A DNA stretch of 64,000 nucleotides from Saprospiraceae bacterium (lineage in GTDB: Bacteria; Bacteroidota; Bacteroidia; Chitinophagales; Saprospiraceae): the NCBI GenBank assembly GCA_013140975.1, contig JABFRV010000086.1:1-64000 (forward strand). Direction: 5' to 3'. This document shows positions 44,569 to 54,259 of this stretch, in pieces; positions within the stretch are counted from its first letter, which is position 1, and every line of letters begins with the position of its first letter. Both the position numbers and the translations under genes were made by a program. The notes beneath the pieces were generated by a model. It had not been told where the DNA came from. It searched no databases and was given only the letters and a program-made list of their open reading frames with translations.

Positions 44569-45470
44569 ATAATTTCTCTTAGAATCCATTTTTTATTCAA
44601 AGCATTATACTGATACGTATAAATGCTTTCTTGTCTGTTAACAGGCGCAGTTAGATTATAAAAAAAGGGGACTCCATGAATCTGTAAAAAGCCGTTTTGA
44701 TCGATTCTGATCTTTCTTGCTTTATCGTCTCCTCTTGGGCCAAGGTCAGAAATATTAATTTCTAAATTGGGTTTTCCGATGGGGATATTATTATTGTCTA
44801 AATCAATTGACCATATCTCTGATTTTCGACACAGTCCATAAAACAATTTTTTTTGATTTCCGATCCTAGCAGTTACTACACTTAGTACGTCTCTGTTTTC
44901 AAGTATTGTATTAATATTTTTTGTTGTGGTGTTGATAGTATAAACTTTACCAATTTCTGTTTTTTGATTAGAACCAGCAATCGAACATACAATTAGATTA
45001 TCGTTATCACAATCATAGTATGCACTTAATAATCCATTTGCATTTTGGTTGTCCGGAATTCGTGCCATTGGAATTGATAACCATTGTGTCATTTTGCCGG
45101 ATTCAGAGTCAACTACATAAATCGTATTTTGATTTTGAGGCTGATTGTAGAGCATGTTGACATTGGCTTTGGGAAGTACATATACATTGCCATTTCTACC
45201 GGTTGTTATTGAGCCTGCGTAACCACAGATTGTCCAAGAGGGATCCTGAAACGATTTTGTACGTTTCGAATTCGGATCTTTAGGATCCACATATTCTATC
45301 AGAATAACTCCTCTGATTCTTTTTTCCTGAGAACTCATTGCAGATCTTGTTGGATCAAATGACTTTTGAATCATGAATTTTGGAATACCCTTACAGAGTT
45401 GCGAGACCAAATTTTGTGATCCGGCTAAGTAACAGATTAAAAGTGTGATAATAAATTTCTGAGGCAACAT
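44565..45470 (-). CDS. Secreted protein, beta-propeller-like, unknown function
   Basis: 301 residues with a signal peptide (about 1-23). The rest is beta-rich with propeller-like segments: NVYVLPKANVNML, NTIYVVDSESGKMTQWL, DNDNLIVCSIAG and KVYTINTTTKNINTI. It is 10 bp downstream of the copper-amine-oxidase-like gene and likely co-expressed with it. No catalytic motif recognised. Confidence 0.7.
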   Translation of the reverse strand: MLPQKFIITLLICYLAGSQNLVSQLCKGIPKFMIQKSFDPTRSAMSSQEKRIRGVILIEYVDPKDPNSKRTKSFQDPSWTICGYAGSITTGRNGNVYVLPKANVNMLYNQPQNQNTIYVVDSESGKMTQWLSIPMARIPDNQNANGLLSAYYDCDNDNLIVCSIAGSNQKTEIGKVYTINTTTKNINTILENRDVLSVVTARIGNQKKLFYGLCRKSEIWSIDLDNNNIPIGKPNLEINISDLGPRGDDKARKIRIDQNGFLQIHGVPFFYNLTAPVNRQESIYTYQYNALNKKWILREII

Positions 45471-45480
45471 AACTATTACA

Positions 45481-47193
45481 TTATTGGAAAGGAGTTAATT
45501 TGGGTCCACTCGGACAAGGCCAGGTTTTGGAAACATAAACACCATTTTCCAGGATAGATTCAGCCCAGCAATATTCTTTTCCAGGTGTATTGTCATTTTT
45601 TATTTGTGGTACATACCATAATACAAGTTGTGATTGATCTAAATTTTCATCTTCCATAAATTTCTCCGGACCTTGTTTGTAATCCGTATTGCAGCAAGGA
45701 CCCAGTGTAGGAAGATCAAGTTCTCCTTCATCCTGTTCTTTGTGAAGTTTGGTAATATAATAATACGCATTATCTCCTCTGCCTCCATCGCCAAATTGGC
45801 CTCTATTCGCTTCAATTAAAAAATTGGCGCCACCGGTGTTTTGTAATTTAAAAATGTACTTTCCATTTTCATATTGATCAGCATCAGTTTGCAATTTCCA
45901 TTTTTCTTGAGTCCATTTATTCCATTGTTTTTTTTCAAATTCCAAAATTTCTTGTTCATTTCCTGCAAATGCAATTCTTGTAACTGGTCTATAGGTTCCA
46001 TCATTTCCACAACCTCTGCCTAGCGAAGCGACTATTGGTCGAAATGACCCATCTTTATAAAATTCAAAATGTTGCGCATAATTATAACTGCATGGAGTTG
46101 GCCAACCTTCAGAAAAGTATTGTTGATACAATTCAAAGCCCAAAGTATCACCATCTTTAATTAGAAGTTTTATTTCCGGAGCTTCGATCGCAACAACTGC
46201 AGCGTTGCTGTATTCAGGGCAACCTATTGCGTCGCTATAACCAAAACCTTCCGTTTTCGAATATGAAACATGCCAATCCATGAGTTTAACACTTGTAAAA
46301 TAAGGTACGTTATTTCGTTTAACGTTGGATATTTTCAGACCATCAGACCGGGTTAATGAATAATTAAAACTCCAACCATCTTTTTCAATTGAATTTTCAA
46401 CTTCACAATAACAGGACATTATTTTTTCATTCTGATAAACTCTTTCTGTTAATGCAATTCCGGTTGTTCCAACTTCGGTCCATTTAACACCAGCTACTTT
46501 TAATTCTGTTAGATCCACAATGCTCCATAAAGCTTTATTGCCTTTAACAAAAGTTGGTGCAACACAAAGATGTTGTGATCTTTGGCATTTACTTCTGTTG
46601 AGGGCTGTTTTAGTGGCTTGCATTCTAGAATGAGCAGGGTCTAGTTTTCCATTATAGGCTCTGATAACCGAAGTATCTTCTATTGCAATTGCAAGAGCAA
46701 GTTCTGCAAGATGAGGTGGGATATCAGGTTGCATTTCAGAATAATACTCTGAAGAAATGATAATATTTTTTTGTACATCAACAATGCTAATAACCATACT
46801 ATTTAAAGCGTAATTGTAAATTTCAACACGATAGCAATTAGAACTTGTACAATTCTTTTGGCGTAATGTATAATCTGATGGCCTGGATTGGGAAACGGAA
46901 AAAACTTCGTTGAGCATTTTTTTTCCTGTAGCCTGTTCTGTAAATAATGCTTTAAGCTTAGGGTCTGAAAGTGCTATTTCTTGTGCTTTAAATTCAATTG
47001 CTTTTGGATCTTGAATTAATTGAATTACTGGACTGTTTTGTTGTAAAGCATTTTGAATCTGATTTTTTCTTTTCTCAATTAGTTGGTGAAGGTTAGAAGA
47101 TGTTGATGATTTGGAAGGTTCAGTCTGGCAACATGTTTGAGATAATACTCCTACGATAAATACAATCAGAGTTATTTTACTTACATTCATCAT
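45481..47193 (-). CDS. Copper amine oxidase-like lipoprotein, probably without copper site
   Basis: About 570 residues. The lipoprotein signal ends SQTCC. The C-terminal half resembles the copper amine oxidase catalytic domain: GWSFNYSLTRSDGLKISNV, PYFTSVKLMDWHVSYS, then SYNYAQHFEFYKDGS, where N-Y occupies the place of the TPQ-precursor motif NYD/E. The usual HxH copper ligands appear replaced by TYRPVTRIAF, and no third ligand histidine is visible near the C-terminal LVLWYVPQ. So I expect a pseudoenzyme or altered activity. The homology is my own pattern match. It is followed 10 bp later by a secreted protein gene. Confidence 0.65.
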   Translation of the reverse strand: MMNVSKITLIVFIVGVLSQTCCQTEPSKSSTSSNLHQLIEKRKNQIQNALQQNSPVIQLIQDPKAIEFKAQEIALSDPKLKALFTEQATGKKMLNEVFSVSQSRPSDYTLRQKNCTSSNCYRVEIYNYALNSMVISIVDVQKNIIISSEYYSEMQPDIPPHLAELALAIAIEDTSVIRAYNGKLDPAHSRMQATKTALNRSKCQRSQHLCVAPTFVKGNKALWSIVDLTELKVAGVKWTEVGTTGIALTERVYQNEKIMSCYCEVENSIEKDGWSFNYSLTRSDGLKISNVKRNNVPYFTSVKLMDWHVSYSKTEGFGYSDAIGCPEYSNAAVVAIEAPEIKLLIKDGDTLGFELYQQYFSEGWPTPCSYNYAQHFEFYKDGSFRPIVASLGRGCGNDGTYRPVTRIAFAGNEQEILEFEKKQWNKWTQEKWKLQTDADQYENGKYIFKLQNTGGANFLIEANRGQFGDGGRGDNAYYYITKLHKEQDEGELDLPTLGPCCNTDYKQGPEKFMEDENLDQSQLVLWYVPQIKNDNTPGKEYCWAESILENGVYVSKTWPCPSGPKLTPFQ

Positions 47194-47316
47194 CAATTAC
47201 TTATTATTACACAAATATAATTATTATTTAATATGTGCTTGAGTATAAATTAAAATATTTTCAATTTCCTTGAGATAGTAGTTCAGGTAATTAATATTGC
47301 AATTGAGGAATTAATT

Positions 47317-47892
47317 CTAAGGTAGTTTAAGAAAATCTTCGATAAGTAATTTTACCATATTTTTTGCCAGATCAAGTCTGTCATTCGTAATTACATAATC
47401 GAAATATTTTAGGTATTCTAACTCATTAGACGCTCTTTTTATTCTTTTTTCAATAGATTCTTCGGAATCTGAAGCTCTTTCAACTAATCGCTTATGCAGT
47501 ACATCAAGTGAAGAAGTTTTAATAAAAATCGTTAATACATTTTTAGGTTTAGACTGTTCGATTTTGTATGCTCCTTTAACATCAATGTCAAAAAGTGCAA
47601 CTTTATTTTCACTCCATATTCGTTGAAGTTCAGAATGTAAGGTTCCGTAATATTGATTCGAATAAACTTCCTGATATTCAAACAGCTTGTGATCTTCAAT
47701 GAGTGATTGAAATTGTTGATGACTGACAAAGTAATAATCTTTACCGTCTACTTCGGTTGGTCTGGGATTCCGGGTTGTTGCTGAAACAGAAAAAGAAAGC
47801 TCAGGAAAAATACTTAAAGCATACTTAGCCAAAGTTGTTTTTCCACTTCCTGAAGGGGCTGTAAATATTATTATTTTACCTTGTGTACTCAT
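47317..47892 (-). CDS. gmk: Guanylate kinase
   Basis: 191 residues. P-loop APSGSGKTTLAK (about 12-23), SVSATTRNPRPTEVDGKDYYFV GMP-binding region, and LFDIDVKGAYKIEQ. It phosphorylates GMP to GDP. It starts one base into the yicC stop (TAATG overlap), a gene order frequent in many bacteria. Confidence 0.96.
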   Translation of the reverse strand: MSTQGKIIIFTAPSGSGKTTLAKYALSIFPELSFSVSATTRNPRPTEVDGKDYYFVSHQQFQSLIEDHKLFEYQEVYSNQYYGTLHSELQRIWSENKVALFDIDVKGAYKIEQSKPKNVLTIFIKTSSLDVLHKRLVERASDSEESIEKRIKRASNELEYLKYFDYVITNDRLDLAKNMVKLLIEDFLKLP

Positions 47893-48761
47893 TATAGGAT
47901 ATTATTCAATTGCTCTTTTATTTTTTCAAGCTCATCTTTCATATCTACGACTAATTTTTGCATTTGATGGTGTTGCGACTTTGCTCCCAGTGTATTTATT
48001 TCTCTGCCTATTTCCTGTGATACAAAGCCAAGTTTTTTAGATTTCGTTTGACTTTTTAAGTTTAGTTCGTGCGTAAAAAATTCACAATGCTGTTTTAGTC
48101 TTATTTTTTCTTCAGTAATATCTAGTCTTTCGATATAATATAATAATTCTTGTTCAAATCTGTTTTTGTCTATCGATTCATTGTTGAAATTGGACAGTAG
48201 GGATTTCATAATTCGATCTTTCAGAGATTCAATTCTTTCTTTTTCGTACTTTTCAACTTCTTTAAGATATTTAAGAATGTTATTAACTCTTAATTGCATA
48301 TCAGTCTGAAGAACCGTTCCTTCAATACTTCTAAAGTCATTTAATTTCTCGATCGATTCCTGAAGAAGTGTACATGTAAATTCAAATTCTTCCTCTGAAA
48401 TTTCATTATTATTGGATTCAAAAATATTTGGAAATTTCAGCAAGGCATTTAAAATATCAATCTTTTCTAAATCAATATTCAGTTCCTTAATCTGATTCAT
48501 GTACGATTTGAAAAGATTTGTGTTAATTTTAGTATCCTCTTCAAATCCTTTACCCGAAATATCTATTGTGACATCAAGTTTGCCACGTACAATAGTATCA
48601 TTTAGAATTCTTCTTATTTCTAATTCCTTTTGCCTGTAAGATGCCGGAATCCTTAATCTGAAGTCATTAACTTTTGAATTAAGGCAGCGAATCTCAACAT
48701 TAATTTCTTTGTCACCGAATTGACTCTTAACTTGACCATAACCGGTCATGGAATATACCAT
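47892..48761 (-). CDS. yicC: YicC-family endoribonuclease-like protein
   Basis: 289 residues. The N-terminal YicC_N domain starts MVYSMTGYGQ and EIRCLNSKVNDFRLRIP; the C-terminal DUF1732 domain ends SKKLGFVSQEIGREINTLG and IKEQLNNIL. YicC homologues are reported to act in RNA turnover. It is tightly coupled to gmk and divergent from HU. Confidence 0.95.
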   Translation of the reverse strand: MVYSMTGYGQVKSQFGDKEINVEIRCLNSKVNDFRLRIPASYRQKELEIRRILNDTIVRGKLDVTIDISGKGFEEDTKINTNLFKSYMNQIKELNIDLEKIDILNALLKFPNIFESNNNEISEEEFEFTCTLLQESIEKLNDFRSIEGTVLQTDMQLRVNNILKYLKEVEKYEKERIESLKDRIMKSLLSNFNNESIDKNRFEQELLYYIERLDITEEKIRLKQHCEFFTHELNLKSQTKSKKLGFVSQEIGREINTLGAKSQHHQMQKLVVDMKDELEKIKEQLNNIL

Positions 48762-49094
48762 CCAATATAATTTGCAGCAAGATACAAATTATGTAGACCT
48801 TGACTGATATAGGTTAAATGGGGGAGCGCCTGGACGGGTAATTTGAAAAAGCGGAATAAAGACACATAAATGGATAGATTTATGGTAACGGGTATATTTT
48901 TGGATGTTTTAGCTTAATTCCTTTATAAATAGACCCATTTTAGCTAATATTTTGAAATAACTAGTTGATTTAGAAATGCTTAGAAATATTATTTTCGAAA
49001 AAATAAGAATAAAAGTTTTGAGGTATGGTTTTTTTTGCGAAATTTGCAGTCCTTTAAGCCTAAATATATTCATAACTGGTTAAAAATCAAGTAA
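48762..49094. other. Divergent intergenic region between yicC and the HU gene
   Basis: About 330 bp without a reading frame. T- and A-rich elements around 49028-49045 could belong to the HU promoter, but no full TAnnTTTG box is convincing. No RNA gene or repeat seen. Confidence 0.4.
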
Positions 49095-49415
49095 ATGAGA
49101 AAAGCAGACCTGGTCGCACTTATTTCTGAAAAGTCCGGAGTACCTAAAGTTGACGTATTGGTATCTCTAGAAATGTTCTTTAAAGAAGTCAAAACTTCAC
49201 TTGCTAAAGGTGAAAATGTTTTCATAAGGGGTTTCGGTTCTTTTGTAGTAAAGAAAAGAGCAAAAAAAATCGGTAGACATATTAAGAAAAATCTTGCCAT
49301 AGAAATACCTGAACATTTTATTCCTTCTTTTAAGCCAGCAAAAATATTTGTTGATCATGTGAAATTAGGAAGAGAGCCTGAAGGTGATTATGAAGATGAT
49401 GATATAGAAGAATAA
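49095..49415 (+). CDS. HU-family DNA-binding protein
   Basis: 106 residues: MRKADLVALISEKSGVPK, GENVFIRGFGSFVVKKRAKK and SFKPAKIFVDHVK match the HU/IHF fold, including the DNA-binding arm. The arm region is modified (RHIKKNLAIEIPEHFIPSF) relative to E. coli HU, as usual in Bacteroidota. An acidic tail (about 94-106) extends the family length. It is one base upstream of the TPR gene. Confidence 0.95.
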   Translation: MRKADLVALISEKSGVPKVDVLVSLEMFFKEVKTSLAKGENVFIRGFGSFVVKKRAKKIGRHIKKNLAIEIPEHFIPSFKPAKIFVDHVKLGREPEGDYEDDDIEE

Positions 49416-49416
49416 T

Positions 49417-50181
49417 ATGTTTAAACATCCAGGCTATTTAGCCTTGATATTTGTTGTTTTAGGAGCAATATTATACTTTACAGTAGACATAGTTCCTTCC
49501 GATATTTCAGGAAAAAATGAGCAAATCAAGGAAACTCCAAAAGAGTCGGTAAATAACCAAGATGATATAGCAAAATTATCACCGGAACAGAAAGCTGAAC
49601 TGGATAAGTTGAATGAAGAAATGAAGAGTGCTGATTCCAAGCAGACAATTGAGTTATTGAAAAAGATTTCCGGATTTTGGTATAAAAATGGAAATTTTAT
49701 TCAAGCCGGGAATGCTGCATCTAAAGTTGCAGACCAGGAAAATTCTGCAGAATCATGGGGCATTGCAGGTACTAGTTTTTTAGCCGGATTATCTACAGAA
49801 GCTCTTGAGCCTGACAAAAAGTTTTGCAGAGATGAAGCTATTAGATGTCTGGACAAAGCAATTCAATTGGATAGCATTAATCCACAACATCAGATGAATA
49901 AAGCTCTGTGTTTTGTGAAGTTGCCGGATGAAAATCCAATGCAGGGAATTATGATGCTACTTGATTTGAATAGAAAATTTCCGGAATATATTCCGGTACA
50001 GATTACTCTCAGTCAACTAGCAATTCAAACAGGTCAATGGGATAAAGCGTATGATCGTTTGGTTAAAATTTTAAAAAGCCAGCCAGATCAACCTGAAGCG
50101 AATTGCCTGATGATAGAAGTTATAGAACAAAGTAATAGAAGCGAGAATACGAAACCGTATGAACGATTCTGTAATAAATAG
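49417..50181 (+). CDS. Membrane-anchored TPR protein
   Basis: 254 residues. An N-terminal membrane helix (about 5-25) is followed by a charged linker and TPR-like repeats (about 70-240, including AIRCLDKAIQLDSINPQHQMNKALCF and GQWDKAYDRLVKILKSQPDQPEANCL). The gene commonly follows HU in Bacteroidota, but no function is established. It is co-transcribed with HU (1 bp gap) and followed by the 31-residue basic protein. Confidence 0.85.
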   Translation: MFKHPGYLALIFVVLGAILYFTVDIVPSDISGKNEQIKETPKESVNNQDDIAKLSPEQKAELDKLNEEMKSADSKQTIELLKKISGFWYKNGNFIQAGNAASKVADQENSAESWGIAGTSFLAGLSTEALEPDKKFCRDEAIRCLDKAIQLDSINPQHQMNKALCFVKLPDENPMQGIMMLLDLNRKFPEYIPVQITLSQLAIQTGQWDKAYDRLVKILKSQPDQPEANCLMIEVIEQSNRSENTKPYERFCNK

Positions 50182-50208
50182 ATTTAAAATATAGTAAATT
50201 ATAAAAGT

Positions 50209-50304
50209 ATGCCTTGCGGTAAAAAAAGAAAAAGACATAAAATCGCGACTCATAAGCGTAAGAAGCGATTGAGAAAGAACAGGCACAAGAAAAAGAATAG
50301 GTAG
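50209..50304 (+). CDS. 31-residue basic AURKAIP1/COX24-like (mS38-type) protein
   Basis: It encodes 31 residues, MPCGKKRKRHKIATHKRKKR then LRKNRHKKKNR. This pattern matches the small AURKAIP1/COX24 (DUF1713) proteins of Bacteroidota, relatives of the mitochondrial ribosomal protein mS38. Probably ribosome-associated. It is 27 bp after the TPR gene. Too short for routine gene finders, but the KRKRHK...HKRKKRLRKNRHKKK signature is strong. About two thirds of the residues are Lys, Arg or His. Confidence 0.88.
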   Translation: MPCGKKRKRHKIATHKRKKRLRKNRHKKKNR

Positions 50305-50540
50305 ATTTTTTCTTGCGGATATTGGGTGATGTACTCAAGTCCTTAGCAAACCTTTACTTGCTTGTAATGCAAAAAAAGGTCGGAATCCTACGCAACTCTT
50401 TTGTGCAATGGGCAATTATTATTCCCTCAAATCGCAGTATTACCCACAGCAGCAAATCCCTTTTGGGTTCTGTTTTTCGCTAAATTGCTATCTAAAGGTC
50501 TTCCTTACTTCAGCTCGTATCTGCGTCTAAATATATATAG

Positions 50541-52088
50541 ATGGACAAAGAGCTCGTGATCTCTTCCCAAAATGGGACTGTAGAAATAGCGCTGGTCGAA
50601 AACAAGAAGCTCGTTGAGCTTCATAAGCAAAAGACTGAATCAGTATACAATGTTGGAGATGTTTTTCTCGGACAAGTAAAGAAACTTATGCCGGGATTAA
50701 ACGCGGCTTTCGTTGACATAGGTCATGCGAAAGAAGCATTTCTTCATTATACAGATATGGGCCCCTTATTGAATTCCAATAAGAAATTTACGAAAGACTC
50801 AACCAGTGGAGTCCAAACAAGTCCTTTATTAGAACAATTCGAAATCCAGGAAGAAATTCATAAGAATGGGAAAGTAGCCCAGGTCCTGGAAAAGAAAAAC
50901 CTCCTTTTGGTGCAAATCGTGAAAGAGCCAATTTCAACGAAAGGTCACAGATTGAGCTGTGAAATAACTGTTCCAGGGCGATTTATTGTGTTGACACCTT
51001 TTAACAACACAATTGCAATTTCTAAGAAAATAAGTACCACAGAAGAGAGAGAAAGATTATTCAAATTAATAGAATCTATACGGCCTAAAAATTTTGGTGT
51101 CGTTGTCAGAACTGCAGCTGAACATAAAAAAGTTGCAGAGCTTCATGAAGAAATGAATCTCCTCATGGAAAGATGGAAAGGACTTCATGGTCAGCTTGTA
51201 AAATCAAAGCCTCCAATAAAGTTGCTTAGTGAATTGGATAAAGCATCTTCCTTGATTCGTGATATTTTGAATACTTCCTTTAATGCGATACATGTTGATA
51301 ATAAGGAATTATATCATAGTATTAAGGACTATTTGACTATGAACCTGCCGGAGAAAGCAAAAATCCTGCAATATTATAGTGGTAGTAAACATATTTTTGA
51401 TGCTCTTGGAATTAAACGACAGATCAAGTCTTCTTTTGGCAATAACTCTACATTGTCCAGTGGCGCATATATCGTCGTAGAAAGAACAGAAGCTATGCAT
51501 GTAATTGATGTTAACTCTGGTCCAAAGGTTCAAAGATTAGATCAGGAATCTGCTTCTCTCCAAGTAAACCTTGAGGCAGCTGAAGAAATAGCGAGGCAGG
51601 TTCGTTTAAGAGATATTGGAGGATTAATAGTAATTGATTTTATTGATCTCAAAAATACGGATAACAAGACCGTTCTCTACAATAGCATGAAGAAATTCAT
51701 GGAGAATGACAGATCTCAACATACAATACTTCCTTTGTCAAAGTTTGGACTCATGCAAATAACGCGTCAGCGTGCAAGACCAGAAATGACAATTGATTCT
51801 GCCGAACATTGTCCATGTTGCAAGGGAACCGGAAAGGTGAATCCAACAATATTACTTATTGATACTATTGAAAGTCAGATGGAATTCATATTACGTACCA
51901 AGCCAATTAAGAGTTTAAGTATAGAAGCACACCCATTTGTTATTGCATTTCTTAAAAAAGGTTTCTTCAACTATACATGGAAATGGTATTTTAAATATCA
52001 GAAACGTATTAAGCTTATTGAGAATCAGGACATCGGGCTTATTACTTATAAATTCTATGATGGTGCTGAAGAAATTCGCATGGTATAG
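50541..52088 (+). CDS. rng: Ribonuclease G/E family endoribonuclease
   Basis: 515 residues, RNase G length, lacking the long RNase E tail. An S1 RNA-binding domain (about 37-125) comes first, with VGDVFLGQVKKLMPGLNAAFVD. The catalytic DNase I-like domain follows, with metal-binding aspartates in VIDVNSG (about 325) and VIDFIDL (about 367). The zinc-link motif CPCCKGTGKV lies near 427-436. It processes rRNA 5' ends and degrades mRNA. It is separated from the small basic gene by a 236-bp gap. Confidence 0.95.
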   Translation: MDKELVISSQNGTVEIALVENKKLVELHKQKTESVYNVGDVFLGQVKKLMPGLNAAFVDIGHAKEAFLHYTDMGPLLNSNKKFTKDSTSGVQTSPLLEQFEIQEEIHKNGKVAQVLEKKNLLLVQIVKEPISTKGHRLSCEITVPGRFIVLTPFNNTIAISKKISTTEERERLFKLIESIRPKNFGVVVRTAAEHKKVAELHEEMNLLMERWKGLHGQLVKSKPPIKLLSELDKASSLIRDILNTSFNAIHVDNKELYHSIKDYLTMNLPEKAKILQYYSGSKHIFDALGIKRQIKSSFGNNSTLSSGAYIVVERTEAMHVIDVNSGPKVQRLDQESASLQVNLEAAEEIARQVRLRDIGGLIVIDFIDLKNTDNKTVLYNSMKKFMENDRSQHTILPLSKFGLMQITRQRARPEMTIDSAEHCPCCKGTGKVNPTILLIDTIESQMEFILRTKPIKSLSIEAHPFVIAFLKKGFFNYTWKWYFKYQKRIKLIENQDIGLITYKFYDGAEEIRMV

Positions 52089-52508
52089 TGAATCTTTTTT
52101 AAAGTTTTAATTCTTTTTGCAGCATGTCTACATGTTGTGAAAGTTATAAAATAAATTTTCTCAGTATCGCTTTTTCTAAACACTTTATTTATTTTAAACT
52201 TATAGTCTGACTGACTTTTGAATATTGTAACTTCTCAATAATCATCGAGACTTTTTATGACGTTATAAAGTAAGCTTTTAGAATTTGTATTACAAGAATT
52301 GGACTAAGAAGTTATAAAAGTTATAATCGGATTAAAACTTTTTAGATGAAAAACAAGTAAAGCAATATTGCTGATTTTTCTATTGTACAATTGTTTTCAA
52401 TTGATTCCATTGCGTAATGTTAATTTACGTTTATTTCAATTAGATTCAAGTTTTTATTTGTTTCATGGTTTTTTTTCCAATCTTTGCAAAGACTATTAAA
52501 TAAATTAC
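52089..52508. other. Intergenic region upstream of the glycosyltransferase
   Basis: About 420 bp with no credible gene. Near 52457-52486 TTTG, 22 bp of spacer, then CTTTG suggests a weak promoter (the -7 box is AATCTTTG, one mismatch, with an 18-bp spacer). No repeat or RNA gene seen. Confidence 0.45.
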
Positions 52509-53582
52509 TTGTCAATTCAAAGCAAAACCGTACTCATTACACCCCAGCATTGGGGACTCGGTCATGTCACCCGGACAATTCCTGTAATACGATATTTTTT
52601 AGATTTAGGCTGGAAAGTTTTATTGGGTTCTTCGGACGCTGGAGCTGATCTTTTGAGAAAGGAATTTCCCAATCTGAAAGTTTACGAACTACCGGATTAC
52701 AAAATTTTGTATCCAAGCAAAAACATGTATTGGAATATGGCAATTCAAATGTACAAAATGCATTTGGCCATTTTTAAAGAGTATTTTGCCATAAAAAAAA
52801 TTTGCAAGGAAAATAAAGTGGATCTCTTGATTTCCGACGCTAGATTGGGAGCGGCGCAGAGTAATGTGCCGAGTATCGTTATAACTCATCATCTACATTT
52901 TCCTCTTTCTTATAAGTTATTTGAATGGTTCGCAGATACCTGGATGAGATTTTTTTATATGCGTTTTAATCAGATTTGGATTCCTGATTTTGAAGGGAAA
53001 ATTAACATTGGAGGAGATCTTGATCATGGTTTTAAGTCCAACAAACATTATTACGTAGGTGCATTAACACGATTTCAAAAGATTGAAGTATCACAGGAAT
53101 ATGAATTCTGCTTTATGATATCAGGACCAGAGCCGCAAAGGACATATCTGGAAGAAAAAATCATTGCTCAATTAGAAGAGATAGAATATAAAAAATCAAT
53201 TTTAATACGTGGTACAAAGACCGGAAAAAGCTTACCCGTTTTACCCAATCTTCAGGTTATTGACTTAGCAACTTCAGAACAATTGAATCACATAATGTGT
53301 GCTTCCGGATTAATCATCTGTCGAAGCGGCTATTCAACTTTATTGGATTTGACAATCATTCGCAAAAAAGCATTATTGATTCCAACACCTGGACAACCCG
53401 AACAAGAATACCTTGCTCGAGAATTAAATTCTAATAAATTATTTTTCAGCACAGACCAAGATCATTTAAATCTACGCATTCAACTTCCAATCGCACTGGA
53501 ATTTCCCGGCTATGATAATTTGCCTCCTGCAATCAATCTTCATGATATTGTTCCGACTCTACTAAATAAACTTAATAATTAG
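52509..53582 (+). CDS. MurG/MJ1255-like glycosyltransferase
   Basis: 357 residues, GT-B fold. The N-terminal LITPQHWGLGHVTRTIPVI is a glycine-rich acceptor loop. LLISDARLGAA and the C-terminal ICRSGYSTLLDL and LIPTPGQPEQEYLAREL follow, as in GT28/MurG-like enzymes. It starts at TTG, with no in-frame ATG that would keep the N-terminal loop. Stand-alone, unknown acceptor; it may glycosylate a lipid or protein. Confidence 0.85.
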   Translation: MSIQSKTVLITPQHWGLGHVTRTIPVIRYFLDLGWKVLLGSSDAGADLLRKEFPNLKVYELPDYKILYPSKNMYWNMAIQMYKMHLAIFKEYFAIKKICKENKVDLLISDARLGAAQSNVPSIVITHHLHFPLSYKLFEWFADTWMRFFYMRFNQIWIPDFEGKINIGGDLDHGFKSNKHYYVGALTRFQKIEVSQEYEFCFMISGPEPQRTYLEEKIIAQLEEIEYKKSILIRGTKTGKSLPVLPNLQVIDLATSEQLNHIMCASGLIICRSGYSTLLDLTIIRKKALLIPTPGQPEQEYLARELNSNKLFFSTDQDHLNLRIQLPIALEFPGYDNLPPAINLHDIVPTLLNKLNN

Positions 53583-53653
53583 AAGAATGCAATATGCACT
53601 CTTCAATGCCTGACAACTAACTTTAATTCTTGTGTCATAGAGCATATTAGCAA

Positions 53654-54259
53654 TTAATGCATCCTATCTCCTCTCGGCTTCAAATCTTTGACAATATCTG
53701 CTTCAAAATCAAGAAATTCTTGCCAACGGGTTCGTACTTTTTTTTGATCAAAATAATGTTCTGCCAATTCAATAAACATTCTGTAATGACCAGCCTCAGA
53801 TATCATAAAATGTCTGTAGAATTCTCTAAGATTTTCTTCCGGTAGATTTTCAGAGAGAAGCTTAAACCTTTCGCAGGATCTTGCTTCTATTAAAGCACAT
53901 AATAAAAGCTGATCTAAAAGTCTGTCTTCTTTGCTCCCTCCTTTCTTTGTAAATTGAAGTATGCTGTTAACATATTCATCTTTACGTTGAAAACCCAACT
54001 TTAAGCCTCGCTTGTTTAATTCCGAAATAACCAATCGGAAATGTCCCCATTCTTCGGTTACAACAGGTGCAACTTCATCAACTAATCTTGTTTTATCGGG
54101 CCACATTTGAATAAGGCTTATACAAGTACTTGCAGCTTTTTGTTCGCAATAAGCATGATCTGATAAAATTTCTTCAAGAGAGTATTGTGTTAAATCAACC
54201 CATCGAGGATCAGTAGGCAGATGCAATCCAAGCGTAGTTAGTTCTTTATTTGAATGCAT
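53654..54259 (-). CDS. miaE: tRNA-(ms2io6A)-hydroxylase
   Basis: About 201 residues from the ATG at 54259 (MHSNKELTTLGLHLPTDPRW), which begins the family core. A four-helix diiron protein with EEILSDHAYCEQKA, VTEEWGHF (E, H), ALIEARSCERF and ISEAGHYRMFIELAEHY supplying iron ligands. It hydroxylates modified A37 of tRNA. The start lies 22 bp inside the upstream gene, so the two are coupled. Confidence 0.94.
   Translation of the reverse strand: MHSNKELTTLGLHLPTDPRWVDLTQYSLEEILSDHAYCEQKAASTCISLIQMWPDKTRLVDEVAPVVTEEWGHFRLVISELNKRGLKLGFQRKDEYVNSILQFTKKGGSKEDRLLDQLLLCALIEARSCERFKLLSENLPEENLREFYRHFMISEAGHYRMFIELAEHYFDQKKVRTRWQEFLDFEADIVKDLKPRGDRMH

Noticed and set aside
50305-50540. Possible structured RNA upstream of rng
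   Set aside because: I could not find a consistent stem set or a known riboswitch core by eye.
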